Shown piece by piece: positions 1-6,695 of a stretch of 15,915 nt of DNA. The stretch is from Candidatus Sulfotelmatobacter sp. (GTDB lineage: Bacteria > Acidobacteriota > Terriglobia > Terriglobales > Acidobacteriaceae): the NCBI GenBank assembly GCA_030037515.1, contig JASHRE010000797.1, positions 1 to 15,915 on the forward strand, in the 5' to 3' direction. Position numbers and translations under genes: made by a program. Below the pieces are notes generated by a model that saw only the letters and a program-made list of their open reading frames with translations, had not been told where the DNA came from and searched no databases. Numbering within the stretch: position 1 is the stretch's first letter; every line of letters starts with the position of its first letter.

Positions 1-266
1 TTTGCGGTCTCCCCAAACGCGGTATCCGGTTCCATCGTGTAGAGCGTTCCTGGTTTGCCGCCACGGGGAAGCGCATCGACGAGGATAACCAGATCCCAAT
101 TTTCCATCAGCGCGTACGCCAGATCGTAGCTTCGGACGCCGAAATCCTTGACCGTGGCATGTTCCGGCAATCTTCGCTGCTGGAGACGATGCACAACCTC
201 GACTCCGAACGCGTCATCGCCCAGAAAGATGTTGCCGATTCCCGCCACGAGCACTCTATCCTTCAT
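1..266 (-). CDS. Hydrogenase maturation protease, HupD/HycI type (3' part cut by window edge)
   Basis: Endopeptidase expected to remove the C-terminal tail of the hydrogenase large subunit after nickel insertion, in the cytoplasm. The first 88 residues are visible. They open MKDRVLVAGIGNIFLGDDAF, the family's N-terminal glycine-rich signature (GxGNxxxGDDxxG), which carries the first acidic metal ligand (Asp17/Asp18 region). A second acidic site lies in VILVDALPRG, a predicted beta strand ending in Asp as in HycI/HybD. The third ligand, a His, would lie beyond the edge. The ATG at 266 overlaps the end of the upstream 102-residue gene by 11 bases, so the two are translationally coupled. It is the last visible gene of the hydrogenase operon, and its presence fits the uncleaved tail on the large subunit encoded at 3636-5432. 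The family call is firm; the exact partner is inferred from context. Confidence 0.93.
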   Translation of the reverse strand, partial: MKDRVLVAGIGNIFLGDDAFGVEVVHRLQQRRLPEHATVKDFGVRSYDLAYALMENWDLVILVDALPRGGKPGTLYTMEPDTAFGETA

Positions 267-564
267 GGGAGACCTCGCACAGTGGCTCGATTTCTGTCGG
301 AGAAAAAAAGAAGCGATGCCCCGGTTGCCGCAACATGCCCAGGTCGCGGCCTGGATCGTCTTCGAGGACGACCGCAACGTGCAATTGATCGTCGAAGTCG
401 CGTTCGATCGCTTCGACCACGGCGACTTTGCCCTTGAGCGCCAGATCGAGGATATCGGCGCTCTTCTGCGGCCGGATGCGGACGCGGTGTCCCGGTTTGA
501 GGGTTACGCCAAACACCGTAATGCTTTCGACCTGCGCTGCCTCGGCCTGTGGATTCCAATTCAT
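256..564 (-). CDS. Small conserved hydrogenase-cluster protein (102 aa), probable beta-barrel, function unknown
   Basis: Not recognised as a named family. The residues GHRVRIRPQKSADILDLAL and KVAVVEAIERDFDDQLHVAVVLEDDPG (about 25-80) alternate short hydrophobic strands with turns, which resembles a small SH3-like or OB-like barrel. The C-terminal stretch GHRFFFSPTEIEPL (about 82-95) looks like a conserved tail. It sits just before the maturation protease, where HypC-type chaperones are often found. However, it lacks the HypC N-terminal MC(L/I)xxP motif and has no cysteine, so it is not HypC. Its ATG overlaps the stop of the preceding gene as ATGA, and its own end overlaps the protease start by 11 bases. 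A role in hydrogenase assembly or quality control is inferred from position only. Confidence 0.75.
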   Translation of the reverse strand: MNWNPQAEAAQVESITVFGVTLKPGHRVRIRPQKSADILDLALKGKVAVVEAIERDFDDQLHVAVVLEDDPGRDLGMLRQPGHRFFFSPTEIEPLCEVSHEG

Positions 565-1598
565 TTTCTTTTCTCGCTGACGGCTTGGGTTACTTCCCGT
601 AGCTCGCGAACTGCTCCATGCGTGCGCATCAACTGTTCGCGCGCGGTGGATTCCGTACGTTCCAAGAGATTGCGCAATTGCCCGCCTGCATGGCGGAGCT
701 CAGTTTTTTCATCGTCGGTAAGATTCATAACCCGCAGCGTGAGCATTTCGTCCATTTCGGTAGCGTCGTAAAAATCGCCCGCACTTTCGGGCGCAACCTG
801 CGGATAGTCGTAAAGCAGAATCGGCGAGCAGAGCATCATTTCATGTTCTCCCGGCGAACCGAGCGAGACCGGAAAATTTCCGACATTGTGGCAACCGGCG
901 GCGGCCTGTTTCAGATCTTCGGGCGGATCGAGAAGGGAAACGAACCGCGCGTCCCTGGCTGAGAGAATCAGCTGCGCAGAAAGCAGGGAGCGCAGCAAGA
1001 CCGTCGTACGATCGTCCGCGTTCCCGGGGAGCCGCGTTCGATTTTCCACATCGATGCTCAGCCTCCGAACGTCTGCGCCAATTTCTTGCGCCGCGGCTGA
1101 GAGAGTTCCCTGCACTTGTTCCTGCACGCAACAAACTTTCCCGACCGCGTCTCCCGCAGAATCGCACAATGGTTCCTCATGTTTTTTTTCGGCGCAGCCG
1201 AAGTCAAACTTCCGAACTCCCGCACTCAGCGGAAATTCGAAGACCACGGAACATTTTTTGCCTTCATCCCAGCTTTGTGCCAACCGGCCGTCGATCGCTA
1301 GCGACGGCACCGCTTCAAAAGCCCCTTGTATCTGTCGAAAGACTTGCCTGGCACTCAGATGCAAGAAGCGAAGCTCGATCTGAATCCCCGCCCGCGCAAT
1401 CGATCCGCCTTGCACGAGACACTCGCTGTGCATGCGCGAATGCTCCGTGCCGGTGATGACTTCGGCGTACGCCGGCGGATAAAGAACGCCAAAGGTCCAT
1501 CGCTGCCGATTCTGGATCGCCGATGGACGATAGGGATAGAGCATGTAGCCTTCGTAGAGCACGCTGTCAGCGACTTTGCGGGCGAGCTCGCGATTCAT
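561..1598 (-). CDS. Conserved protein of group 1h hydrogenase clusters (345 aa), function unknown
   Basis: From memory of such clusters, proteins of this kind accompany actinobacterial-type hydrogenases, but I know no assigned function. Two blocks look most conserved. The first is an N-terminal segment VLYEGYMLYPYRPSA followed by RWTFGVLYP (residues about 13-41). The second is a C-terminal half with FVSLLDPPED (219-228), CHNVGNFPV (236-244), SPILLYDYPQVAPESAGD (258-275), a TEMDEML motif and LTDDEK...LLERTE (293-316). The middle (about 95-200) is cysteine-bearing and looks more variable. No signal peptide or membrane segment is seen. The start is fixed by a 4-base ATGA overlap with the upstream DUF6084-type gene, and its stop overlaps the next start in the same way. 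Cytoplasmic assembly factor is an inference from the operon. Confidence 0.85.
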   Translation of the reverse strand: MNRELARKVADSVLYEGYMLYPYRPSAIQNRQRWTFGVLYPPAYAEVITGTEHSRMHSECLVQGGSIARAGIQIELRFLHLSARQVFRQIQGAFEAVPSLAIDGRLAQSWDEGKKCSVVFEFPLSAGVRKFDFGCAEKKHEEPLCDSAGDAVGKVCCVQEQVQGTLSAAAQEIGADVRRLSIDVENRTRLPGNADDRTTVLLRSLLSAQLILSARDARFVSLLDPPEDLKQAAAGCHNVGNFPVSLGSPGEHEMMLCSPILLYDYPQVAPESAGDFYDATEMDEMLTLRVMNLTDDEKTELRHAGGQLRNLLERTESTAREQLMRTHGAVRELREVTQAVSEKRK

Positions 1599-2236
1599 GA
1601 CTTCGCGCCCGCCGTCACGCCCAGCAAACGCTCAAATGCCTGCTCCCAGCTCGGAATCCCGTGTCGCGACTTGAAGTCATAGAGCTGGTCGAAAATATCG
1701 CGCGGCAGACACAGCCACGCAGAATTCGAATAGTGGAGATTCATCAATTCCTTCCAGACTTGAACTGGAAGTTGATAGCGGGCTTCGCGATCCCAGGGAA
1801 TCTGTGCGATCTGGAGTCCCACGCTGCCGGGGTGAAAGATTGTTCCGCTGAACAGAAACGATACGGGGAGGTCGCCCGATTCGAGACCGTAAATGTATTT
1901 CGTCATGGCGACATTGAAATCGAACGTGCAGAGAAGAGGAAGGTCGACGACTACACTGTCGGTGAATCCAGGAACGTTCAAATTCGCGTTCATCCACAGT
2001 AGAGGTCTCAGCGATTTGCTCCACTGCTCCGGTTGGCCAAAGAGTTCTTTCAAGTGTTCTCGTTCGGTGGGAGTGTAACGGCGGCGCACCGGTTCGATCT
2101 GAGTCTGTACGCGCAGCGCGATGGAATGAATCGGCTGGGATTCCGAGTTGGTGATACGAAGTTTGCAGTTCAGCAGCGGAGTCGCCGCGTGGCCGGCAGG
2201 CAGAACATCCTCGACCTTGAATTGCAAATCAGGCAC
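1595..2236 (-). CDS. DUF6084-type hydrogenase-cluster protein
   Basis: Matches my recollection of the DUF6084 family that accompanies group 1h hydrogenases: PDLQFKVEDV at the N-terminus, then a beta-rich domain (CKLRITNSESQPIHSIALRVQTQIEPVR) and the segment LPLLCTFDFNVAMTKYIYGL. It ends with GTIFHPG...QIPWDREARYQLPVQVWKELMNLHYSNSAW. Function is unknown. I place the start at the GTG at 2236: a GGGAG stands 6 bases upstream, the first residues become MPDLQF as expected, and the overlap with the DUF5947-type gene shrinks to 8 bases (GTGCCTGA). An upstream ATG at 2302 would add 22 unrelated residues and overlap by 74 bases. The mature protein is about 213 residues with no membrane segment. Its stop overlaps the next start (ATGA). 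Confidence 0.88.
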   Translation of the reverse strand: MPDLQFKVEDVLPAGHAATPLLNCKLRITNSESQPIHSIALRVQTQIEPVRRRYTPTEREHLKELFGQPEQWSKSLRPLLWMNANLNVPGFTDSVVVDLPLLCTFDFNVAMTKYIYGLESGDLPVSFLFSGTIFHPGSVGLQIAQIPWDREARYQLPVQVWKELMNLHYSNSAWLCLPRDIFDQLYDFKSRHGIPSWEQAFERLLGVTAGAKS

Positions 2237-2870
2237 GCCGCACTCCCGATGCTTCGTCGAGGTGGCGGAAAAATTGGTCGATGCGCTTCCAGACTTCGTC
2301 ACCGCCGGAAAATCCGTGCCAATGCATGCGTATTATTCCGACCAGACGATAGCATTGATCAAGCGGAGCGCGGTAACAGCGAGGAACATCTGAAAGTCGA
2401 TTGACTAATAACGCCTCAACATCTGGCGCAAATTGCCGGAGAATCGGATTGCGCGCGGCGATCGCATCCCAATCCGCCAGATCGAGCGACGATTCCAAGG
2501 CTCCGCCCGGACTTGGATAAAACGCCACCGTTCGCCGCGCCTTGCTCACATAAACGAAAAAGGCGAGTTGGATCGGAATCTGAAGACCGTCCCATTCCAC
2601 ATCGTCCATCGAAAAATCAACGCCATCAACATCGCGCGGGATGCGACGATAACGCTGCCGGCTTTCATCGACAAAAAGAATCGTGCACGAATCGCAGGCG
2701 CAGAGAATGCGACCGTTCTCAACCTCAAGCAAATGCTGGTGCTCCGCTCCAACCTTGGCTGCGCATAACTCACACGCGCCTTCATCGCGTTCGCGTCGCC
2801 GCGGCTGCCGCACGAACTGCTGCACCGACGCGAAGGATCCGCACTTGGAGCGATCGATGACGGCGTTCAT
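2229..2870 (-). CDS. DUF5947-type hydrogenase-cluster protein with Cys-rich N-terminal motif
   Basis: About 213 residues. The N-terminal third has CELC (Cys35/Cys38 counted from the upstream ATG at 2876), EHQHLLE, then a cluster CACDSC (Cys59, 61, 64). This is the layout of a four-cysteine zinc or metal site and is a hallmark of DUF5947 as I recall it. The remainder contains PIQLAFFVYVSKARRTVAFYPSPGGALES and later blocks APDVEALLVNR and CYRLVGIIRMHWHGFSGG. Function is unknown; a metal-binding role in cluster or nickel handling is possible but unproven. Two ATGs are close: 2876 is only one base from the AGGA, while 2870 has the normal 7-base spacing, so 2870 is preferred. It follows the 62-residue gene by a few bases and overlaps the DUF6084-type gene. 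Confidence 0.88.
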   Translation of the reverse strand: MNAVIDRSKCGSFASVQQFVRQPRRRERDEGACELCAAKVGAEHQHLLEVENGRILCACDSCTILFVDESRQRYRRIPRDVDGVDFSMDDVEWDGLQIPIQLAFFVYVSKARRTVAFYPSPGGALESSLDLADWDAIAARNPILRQFAPDVEALLVNRLSDVPRCYRAPLDQCYRLVGIIRMHWHGFSGGDEVWKRIDQFFRHLDEASGVRRA

Positions 2871-2879
2871 GCCCATTTC

Positions 2880-3068
2880 CTACGGAGGCGGCAGATTCGG
2901 CATGCGAGGATCAATGGGAGCCCGGCGGTCGGCGTTGATGCCGGTGGCGTCGCGCGAGGTTCGTCCCTCGCCTTCGCGGCCGGGCTCTTTGTTTCCCTTG
3001 TACGCCCACTCTTCTCCCCGCTTCGTTCCAGGAGTATGGGCATCGATGTCAGGCCGGGGATTCTTCAT
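2880..3068 (-). CDS. Small polar conserved protein of hydrogenase cluster (62 aa)
   Basis: A 62-residue, strongly charged protein rich in Gly, Pro, Arg and Asp, likely disordered, without cysteine or a membrane segment. It contains GEEWAYKGNKEPGREGEGR, TSRDATGINAD and the terminal block PIDPRMPNLPPP. Short proteins ending in a PIDPxMPNLPP-like motif occur in the same place in related hydrogenase clusters as I remember them, which supports a real gene. An AAAGGA stands 7 bases before the ATG at 3068. The gene overlaps the end of the NifU-like gene by 20 bases and stops 9 bases before the preferred start of the next gene. It could be a tethering or adaptor peptide for the hydrogenase or its assembly machinery, but this is speculation. 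Confidence 0.75.
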   Translation of the reverse strand: MKNPRPDIDAHTPGTKRGEEWAYKGNKEPGREGEGRTSRDATGINADRRAPIDPRMPNLPPP

Positions 3069-3606
3069 ACGCTTTTTCCTTTGTCACGGTTTGAAGCTGA
3101 TTCAGCGGAACAAAACCAGACGGCGCGAGGCCTTCGATGCTCACGCGCGTCACCTCGGGCGCGGCCTCCAGAACGCACTGTTCCACCGCTTGTCGGATCC
3201 TTTCGGGCGAAGCGGCCAATCCGTGCGCGCGAGTTTGCACCTTCACGCGCACCGCACCGTCTGCGACCTCTAGAAGTTCGACGCTCGCACCATGCTTGTC
3301 GAATTGCGGCCGAAGCTTATCGATCGCTTGCGCTATGCGCTCGGGGAGCGCCAGGGGATGAACTCCGTACAGAACGAGCACACCGCAGACCAGCGGATCG
3401 GTTGCGAGTTTCGAGAGCGACGCGCGATAGGCTTCGCTCCCGGAGAGCAATTCGACCACCCGCGACATCGCGGCGCCGTGGAGATCCATCACCGCCTGCA
3501 GAAGTTCGAGTGCTGTCGCGCGCGCTCTCTCATCGGCCAGCGCGTTCACACGCTGCACCAACCTTTCCACCTGCTGGGTATGGGCCTGGAAATCGTTATT
3601 GTCCAT
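3049..3606 (-). CDS. NifU-like C-terminal domain protein lacking the CxxC motif
   Basis: 185 residues. Residues about 1-95 are helical with a conserved DPLVCGVLVLYGVHPLALPERI segment (70-91) that I associate with NifU-family proteins of these hydrogenase loci. Residues about 96-160 follow the NifU/NfuA scaffold fold: KLRPQFDKHGASVELLEVADGAVRVKV, then a helix IRQAVEQCVLEAAPEVTRVSIEGL. In normal NifU-type scaffolds the loop between strand and helix carries CxxC, which binds the Fe-S cluster. Here the loop reads QTRAHGLAASPE, with no cysteine. The only cysteines are Cys74 and Cys144, far apart in sequence. It is therefore unlikely to be a classical Fe-S carrier. It starts 29 bases after the large-subunit gene, without a strong ribosome-binding site, so coupling to that gene is plausible. 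Confidence 0.9.
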   Translation of the reverse strand: MDNNDFQAHTQQVERLVQRVNALADERARATALELLQAVMDLHGAAMSRVVELLSGSEAYRASLSKLATDPLVCGVLVLYGVHPLALPERIAQAIDKLRPQFDKHGASVELLEVADGAVRVKVQTRAHGLAASPERIRQAVEQCVLEAAPEVTRVSIEGLAPSGFVPLNQLQTVTKEKAYEESPA

Positions 3607-3635
3607 GAGCGCTCATTTGTCGATCACGGGGAAAG

Positions 3636-5432
3636 TTATCCGTTGACGCCGAACATGGGCGAATGGTGCGTCTCGAGGACTTTGCCATTTCCCAGGAACA
3701 TGTGAACGCCGCAAGGCAGACACGGATCGAAGCTGCGCACTGCCCGCATGATGTCGATGCCCTTGAACTTGTCTGGCCCGTTCTCTTCGAAGATCGGCGT
3801 GTTCTGCACCGCGTCCTCGTAGGGCCCCGGCGTGCCGTAGATGTCGCGTGGATTGGCGTTCCAACACGTCGGCGGGTAGGGATGGTAATTTGCGATCTTG
3901 CCGTCGCGGATCACAACATGATGGGAAAGCACTCCCCGCACCGCTTCGTGGAATCCACAAGAGATCGCTTCTTTCGGCACTTTGAACGGAGCCCATGTTT
4001 TCGATCGTCCGGCCAGCAACTCTTCCATGGCTTTTTCGCAGAAGAAAAGACCGGCTGCGGCGGCGTACGCTTGGAAATAAGTTCGCGCGCGGTCGCGCTC
4101 GATAGCATTGCTCCATTTCGGAATTTTCCACTCAAAACCAGTTTCCGGAAGAGTCGCCGTCTTCGGGAAATTGATGATCACGCTGCTGCCGGTGGCCTTG
4201 ATGTAGCCGATGTCGACCAATCCCGAGAGTGCCGTGGACCACAGCCGCGCAATCGGGCCTCCACCGGTGTCGAGAGCGAGATGATCACCGGTGCGCTTGT
4301 CGAGCCAGCGCGGAGACATGACCCAGGTGTAGTTCCCCTGGAAGTCGCGCCTCTGCGGACGTGGGATCGTGGTCTGGTTCCACGGATGGCGCTTGTCGAT
4401 GCGGTTTCCGAGGGGATCGGTGCGAACAAATGTTTCTTCATTTTCCCAATCGTCGTAGTACGAACTGCCGAGCAGGATGCGCAGGCCGAGATTGATGTCC
4501 ATCAGATCGTTCGTGACGAGCTGTCCGTCGACCACGATGCCGGGCGTGACGAACATGGCGCGACCCCAATCCGACATCGTTTCGTAGCGATAGTCACAAA
4601 CATCGGGGTTGTTGAACGAACCCCAGCAGCCCATCAGAATGCGCCGCTGTCCAACTTTTTCGTAGCCGGGGAGGGCTTCATACCAAAAATCGAACAAATC
4701 GTCGTGCAGAGGCACACAGCGTTTCATGAATTCGATGTACTTGGTCAAACGCACCAGGTAATCGGTGAATAGCTGTGGAGTGGCGACGGTTCCCACACCG
4801 CCGGGATATAACGTCGACGGATGCACGTGCCGGCCTTCCATCAGGCAGAACATCTCCCGCGTCATGCGGCTCATTTCGAGAGTCTCGCGATAAAAACTGC
4901 CGGTGAACGGATTCAACGCCGTCATGATGTCGGCAATGGTCCGGAATCCGTGCTTGTCGGCGTTGGGAGCTTTCTTGTGTTGCGCTTTCGTCCAGAGTCC
5001 GGGGTTGGTTTCCTTGACCATCTGCTCGCAGAAATCCACGCCGACCAAATTGTCCTGAAAAATATTGTGATCGAACATGTACTCGGCGGCCTCGCCGAGA
5101 TTGACGATCCATTCGCCGAGATTCGGCGGCTTCACGCCGAAGGCCATGTTCTGCGCGTAACAAGCGCAGGTTGCGTGGTTGTCTCCGCAGATTCCGCAGA
5201 TACGGCTGGTGATGAAGTGCGCGTCCCGCGGATCCTTGCCTTTCATGAATATGCTGTATCCGCGAAAGATCGAAGAAGTGCTGTAACACTCGGCCACTTG
5301 CTTATTATCGAAATCAATTTTGGTGAAGATGCCGAGGCTGCCGACGATGCGAGTGACCGGATCCCAGCTCATCTCGACCAAGTTCCGTTTTTTGGCGCGA
5401 CTTTCGGTGATCGGTTCAGCCGTCGTTCCCAT
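3636..5432 (-). CDS. hhyL: [NiFe]-hydrogenase large subunit, group 1h (actinobacterial-type)
   Basis: Catalytic subunit (598 aa) for H2 oxidation at the NiFe(CN)2CO centre. The N-terminal L1 motif SRICGICGDNHATC supplies Cys79 and Cys82. The C-terminal L2 motif SFDPCLPCGVH supplies Cys571 and Cys574. These L1/L2 forms, with the following YAQNMAFGVKPP, are typical of group 1h (also called group 5) enzymes, known from Actinobacteria and Acidobacteria for oxidising H2 at atmospheric levels. After His577 comes a 21-residue tail beginning MFLGNGKV, the peptide expected to be removed by the protease encoded at the left edge. A GGGAGG lies 8 bases before the ATG, inside the 16-base gap after the small-subunit gene. 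All four nickel ligands are intact, so the enzyme should be functional if maturation genes exist elsewhere. Confidence 0.97.
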   Translation of the reverse strand: MGTTAEPITESRAKKRNLVEMSWDPVTRIVGSLGIFTKIDFDNKQVAECYSTSSIFRGYSIFMKGKDPRDAHFITSRICGICGDNHATCACYAQNMAFGVKPPNLGEWIVNLGEAAEYMFDHNIFQDNLVGVDFCEQMVKETNPGLWTKAQHKKAPNADKHGFRTIADIMTALNPFTGSFYRETLEMSRMTREMFCLMEGRHVHPSTLYPGGVGTVATPQLFTDYLVRLTKYIEFMKRCVPLHDDLFDFWYEALPGYEKVGQRRILMGCWGSFNNPDVCDYRYETMSDWGRAMFVTPGIVVDGQLVTNDLMDINLGLRILLGSSYYDDWENEETFVRTDPLGNRIDKRHPWNQTTIPRPQRRDFQGNYTWVMSPRWLDKRTGDHLALDTGGGPIARLWSTALSGLVDIGYIKATGSSVIINFPKTATLPETGFEWKIPKWSNAIERDRARTYFQAYAAAAGLFFCEKAMEELLAGRSKTWAPFKVPKEAISCGFHEAVRGVLSHHVVIRDGKIANYHPYPPTCWNANPRDIYGTPGPYEDAVQNTPIFEENGPDKFKGIDIMRAVRSFDPCLPCGVHMFLGNGKVLETHHSPMFGVNG

Positions 5433-5448
5433 CTCGGTATCCTCCCTG

Positions 5449-6549
5449 TCAGGCGGCTCTCAGGCCGGATTGTGATCGATAAGCGCCGGCCCTGGGCTGA
5501 TAACCTGTGATCAGTTCGCGGCCGGGACGGCGCCACTCCGGTTCGCCGTTCACGGTGCGGTTGGTAATAGCGCGCAGGGCGCGGATCATTTTCCCGTACA
5601 TGGTGAGTGCTGCAGTGGAGAAGCGCGCACCCGAAGGCTCGTCCATGAAAGGCATGAACATGTCGGGGAAGCCGGGCATGGTGCAGCCGATGCAAATGCC
5701 GCCCACGTTGGGACAACCGCCGATGCCGCGCATCCAGCCGCGCTTGGTCACGTTGCAATTGACGACCGGCCCCCAGCAGCCTATCTTCACCAGACATTTC
5801 GGAGTGCCGTACTCAATCCCGAAATCGTCCTGCTCGTAGTAGGCGGCGCGGTCGCAACCTTCGTGTACCGTCTTGCCGAACAGCCACGTGGGACGCAGCT
5901 TGTCATCGAGCGGGATCAGGGGCGCCATGCCGGCAACCTGGAAGAGCAGATAAGTGATTGTCTCCATGAAGTTGTCGGGCTGCACCGGACATCCCGGCAC
6001 GTTGACGATCGGCAGGCCGGCCTTCGACCGCCAATTCCATCCCAGATAATCGGCGAGACCCATGCAGCCGGTGGGATTGCCGGCCATCGCGTGAATGCCG
6101 CCATACGTGGCGCATGTGCCGGCGGCAACAACGGCCAACGCCTTCGGCGCGAGGCGATCGATCCATTCACACGTGGTAATCGGCTGGCCCGTCTTGTGGT
6201 CCGTGCCCTGCGCTGCCCAATAGCCCTCGCTCTTGATGTTCTCGTTTGGGATGGAACCCTCTACGACCAGGACGAAGGGATCAAGCTCGCCTCGCTCTGC
6301 CTGGTAGAAGTACTTCATGAAGCCTTCCCCCACGTCATAGTCGAGCACCGGATTGTGCAGATAAACTTTCGGAAGCCCGGGAATTGCGCCGAGGATAACG
6401 TCTTCTATGCTCGGCTGCTCGGCATTGGTGACGGAGACGCTGTCGCCGTCGCAACTGAGACCGGCGGTGAGCCAAACAATGTGAACTTCTTTTACGGGCG
6501 ATGCGGCGGAGGACTTCTTGACAGGAAAGGGGGCTGGACGGGAGGGCAT
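5449..6549 (-). CDS. hhyS: [NiFe]-hydrogenase small subunit, group 1h (actinobacterial-type)
   Basis: Electron-transfer subunit (366 aa). There is no twin-arginine signal: the N-terminus MPSRPAPFPVKKSSAASPVK is a short Pro/Ser/Lys extension, so the enzyme is predicted to stay on the cytoplasmic side. The proximal cluster site is LSCDGD, with Cys33 and Asp36 where most hydrogenases have CxxC, plus Cys146 and Cys187. The Asp ligand is a described feature of the actinobacterial-type enzyme of Ralstonia eutropha and is tied to its oxygen insensitivity. Other likely ligands are His229, Cys232, Cys252 and Cys258 (distal) and Cys265, Cys286 and Cys289 (medial). Cys279 is extra. The C-terminus has no membrane anchor. 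A strong AGGAGGT precedes the ATG. It is the first gene of the operon. Confidence 0.97.
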   Translation of the reverse strand: MPSRPAPFPVKKSSAASPVKEVHIVWLTAGLSCDGDSVSVTNAEQPSIEDVILGAIPGLPKVYLHNPVLDYDVGEGFMKYFYQAERGELDPFVLVVEGSIPNENIKSEGYWAAQGTDHKTGQPITTCEWIDRLAPKALAVVAAGTCATYGGIHAMAGNPTGCMGLADYLGWNWRSKAGLPIVNVPGCPVQPDNFMETITYLLFQVAGMAPLIPLDDKLRPTWLFGKTVHEGCDRAAYYEQDDFGIEYGTPKCLVKIGCWGPVVNCNVTKRGWMRGIGGCPNVGGICIGCTMPGFPDMFMPFMDEPSGARFSTAALTMYGKMIRALRAITNRTVNGEPEWRRPGRELITGYQPRAGAYRSQSGLRAA

Positions 6550-6563
6550 TCCTACCTCCTAAT
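6541..6563 (-). promoter_or_regulatory. hhyS: Strong ribosome-binding site of hhyS
   Basis: On the minus strand AGGAGGT is followed by AGGA and then the ATG at 6549. This is the strongest Shine-Dalgarno match in the window and fits high expression of the first hydrogenase gene. I found no convincing -35/-10 pair in the roughly 150 bases upstream. Confidence 0.7.
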
Positions 6564-6679
6564 GGGATTTTTAAAGGCTCGTCCTTCGTGGAGGTGTTTG
6601 GCTATCGGGTTTTTGCTGTAACGACGCGAAAAATCTGTGAATTGCGGTTGGTGGTGTATGATTTCCGCGAAGTCGCCCC

Positions 6680-6695
6680 AGATGACGCGCCATCT
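6680..6695. promoter_or_regulatory. Imperfect 16-bp palindrome upstream of hydrogenase operon, possible operator
   Basis: AGATGACGCGCCATCT pairs at 7 of 8 positions around a CGCG centre. It lies about 131 bases upstream of the hhyS start, between the operon and the decayed kinase. Such spacing would suit an activator or repressor site, but a single occurrence cannot prove it. Confidence 0.25.

Noticed and set aside
256..564. Reading the 102-residue protein as HypC
   Set aside because: It has no N-terminal Met-Cys motif and no cysteine at all.
2236..2302. N-terminal extension of the DUF6084-type gene from the ATG at 2302
   Set aside because: It adds residues unlike the family and overlaps the upstream gene by 74 bases, while GTG at 2236 has a good Shine-Dalgarno and the expected MPDLQF start.
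3663..4772. 369-codon plus-strand open frame opposite the hydrogenase large subunit gene
   Set aside because: Antisense shadow of a gene with clear catalytic motifs; no family match and no ribosome-binding site.
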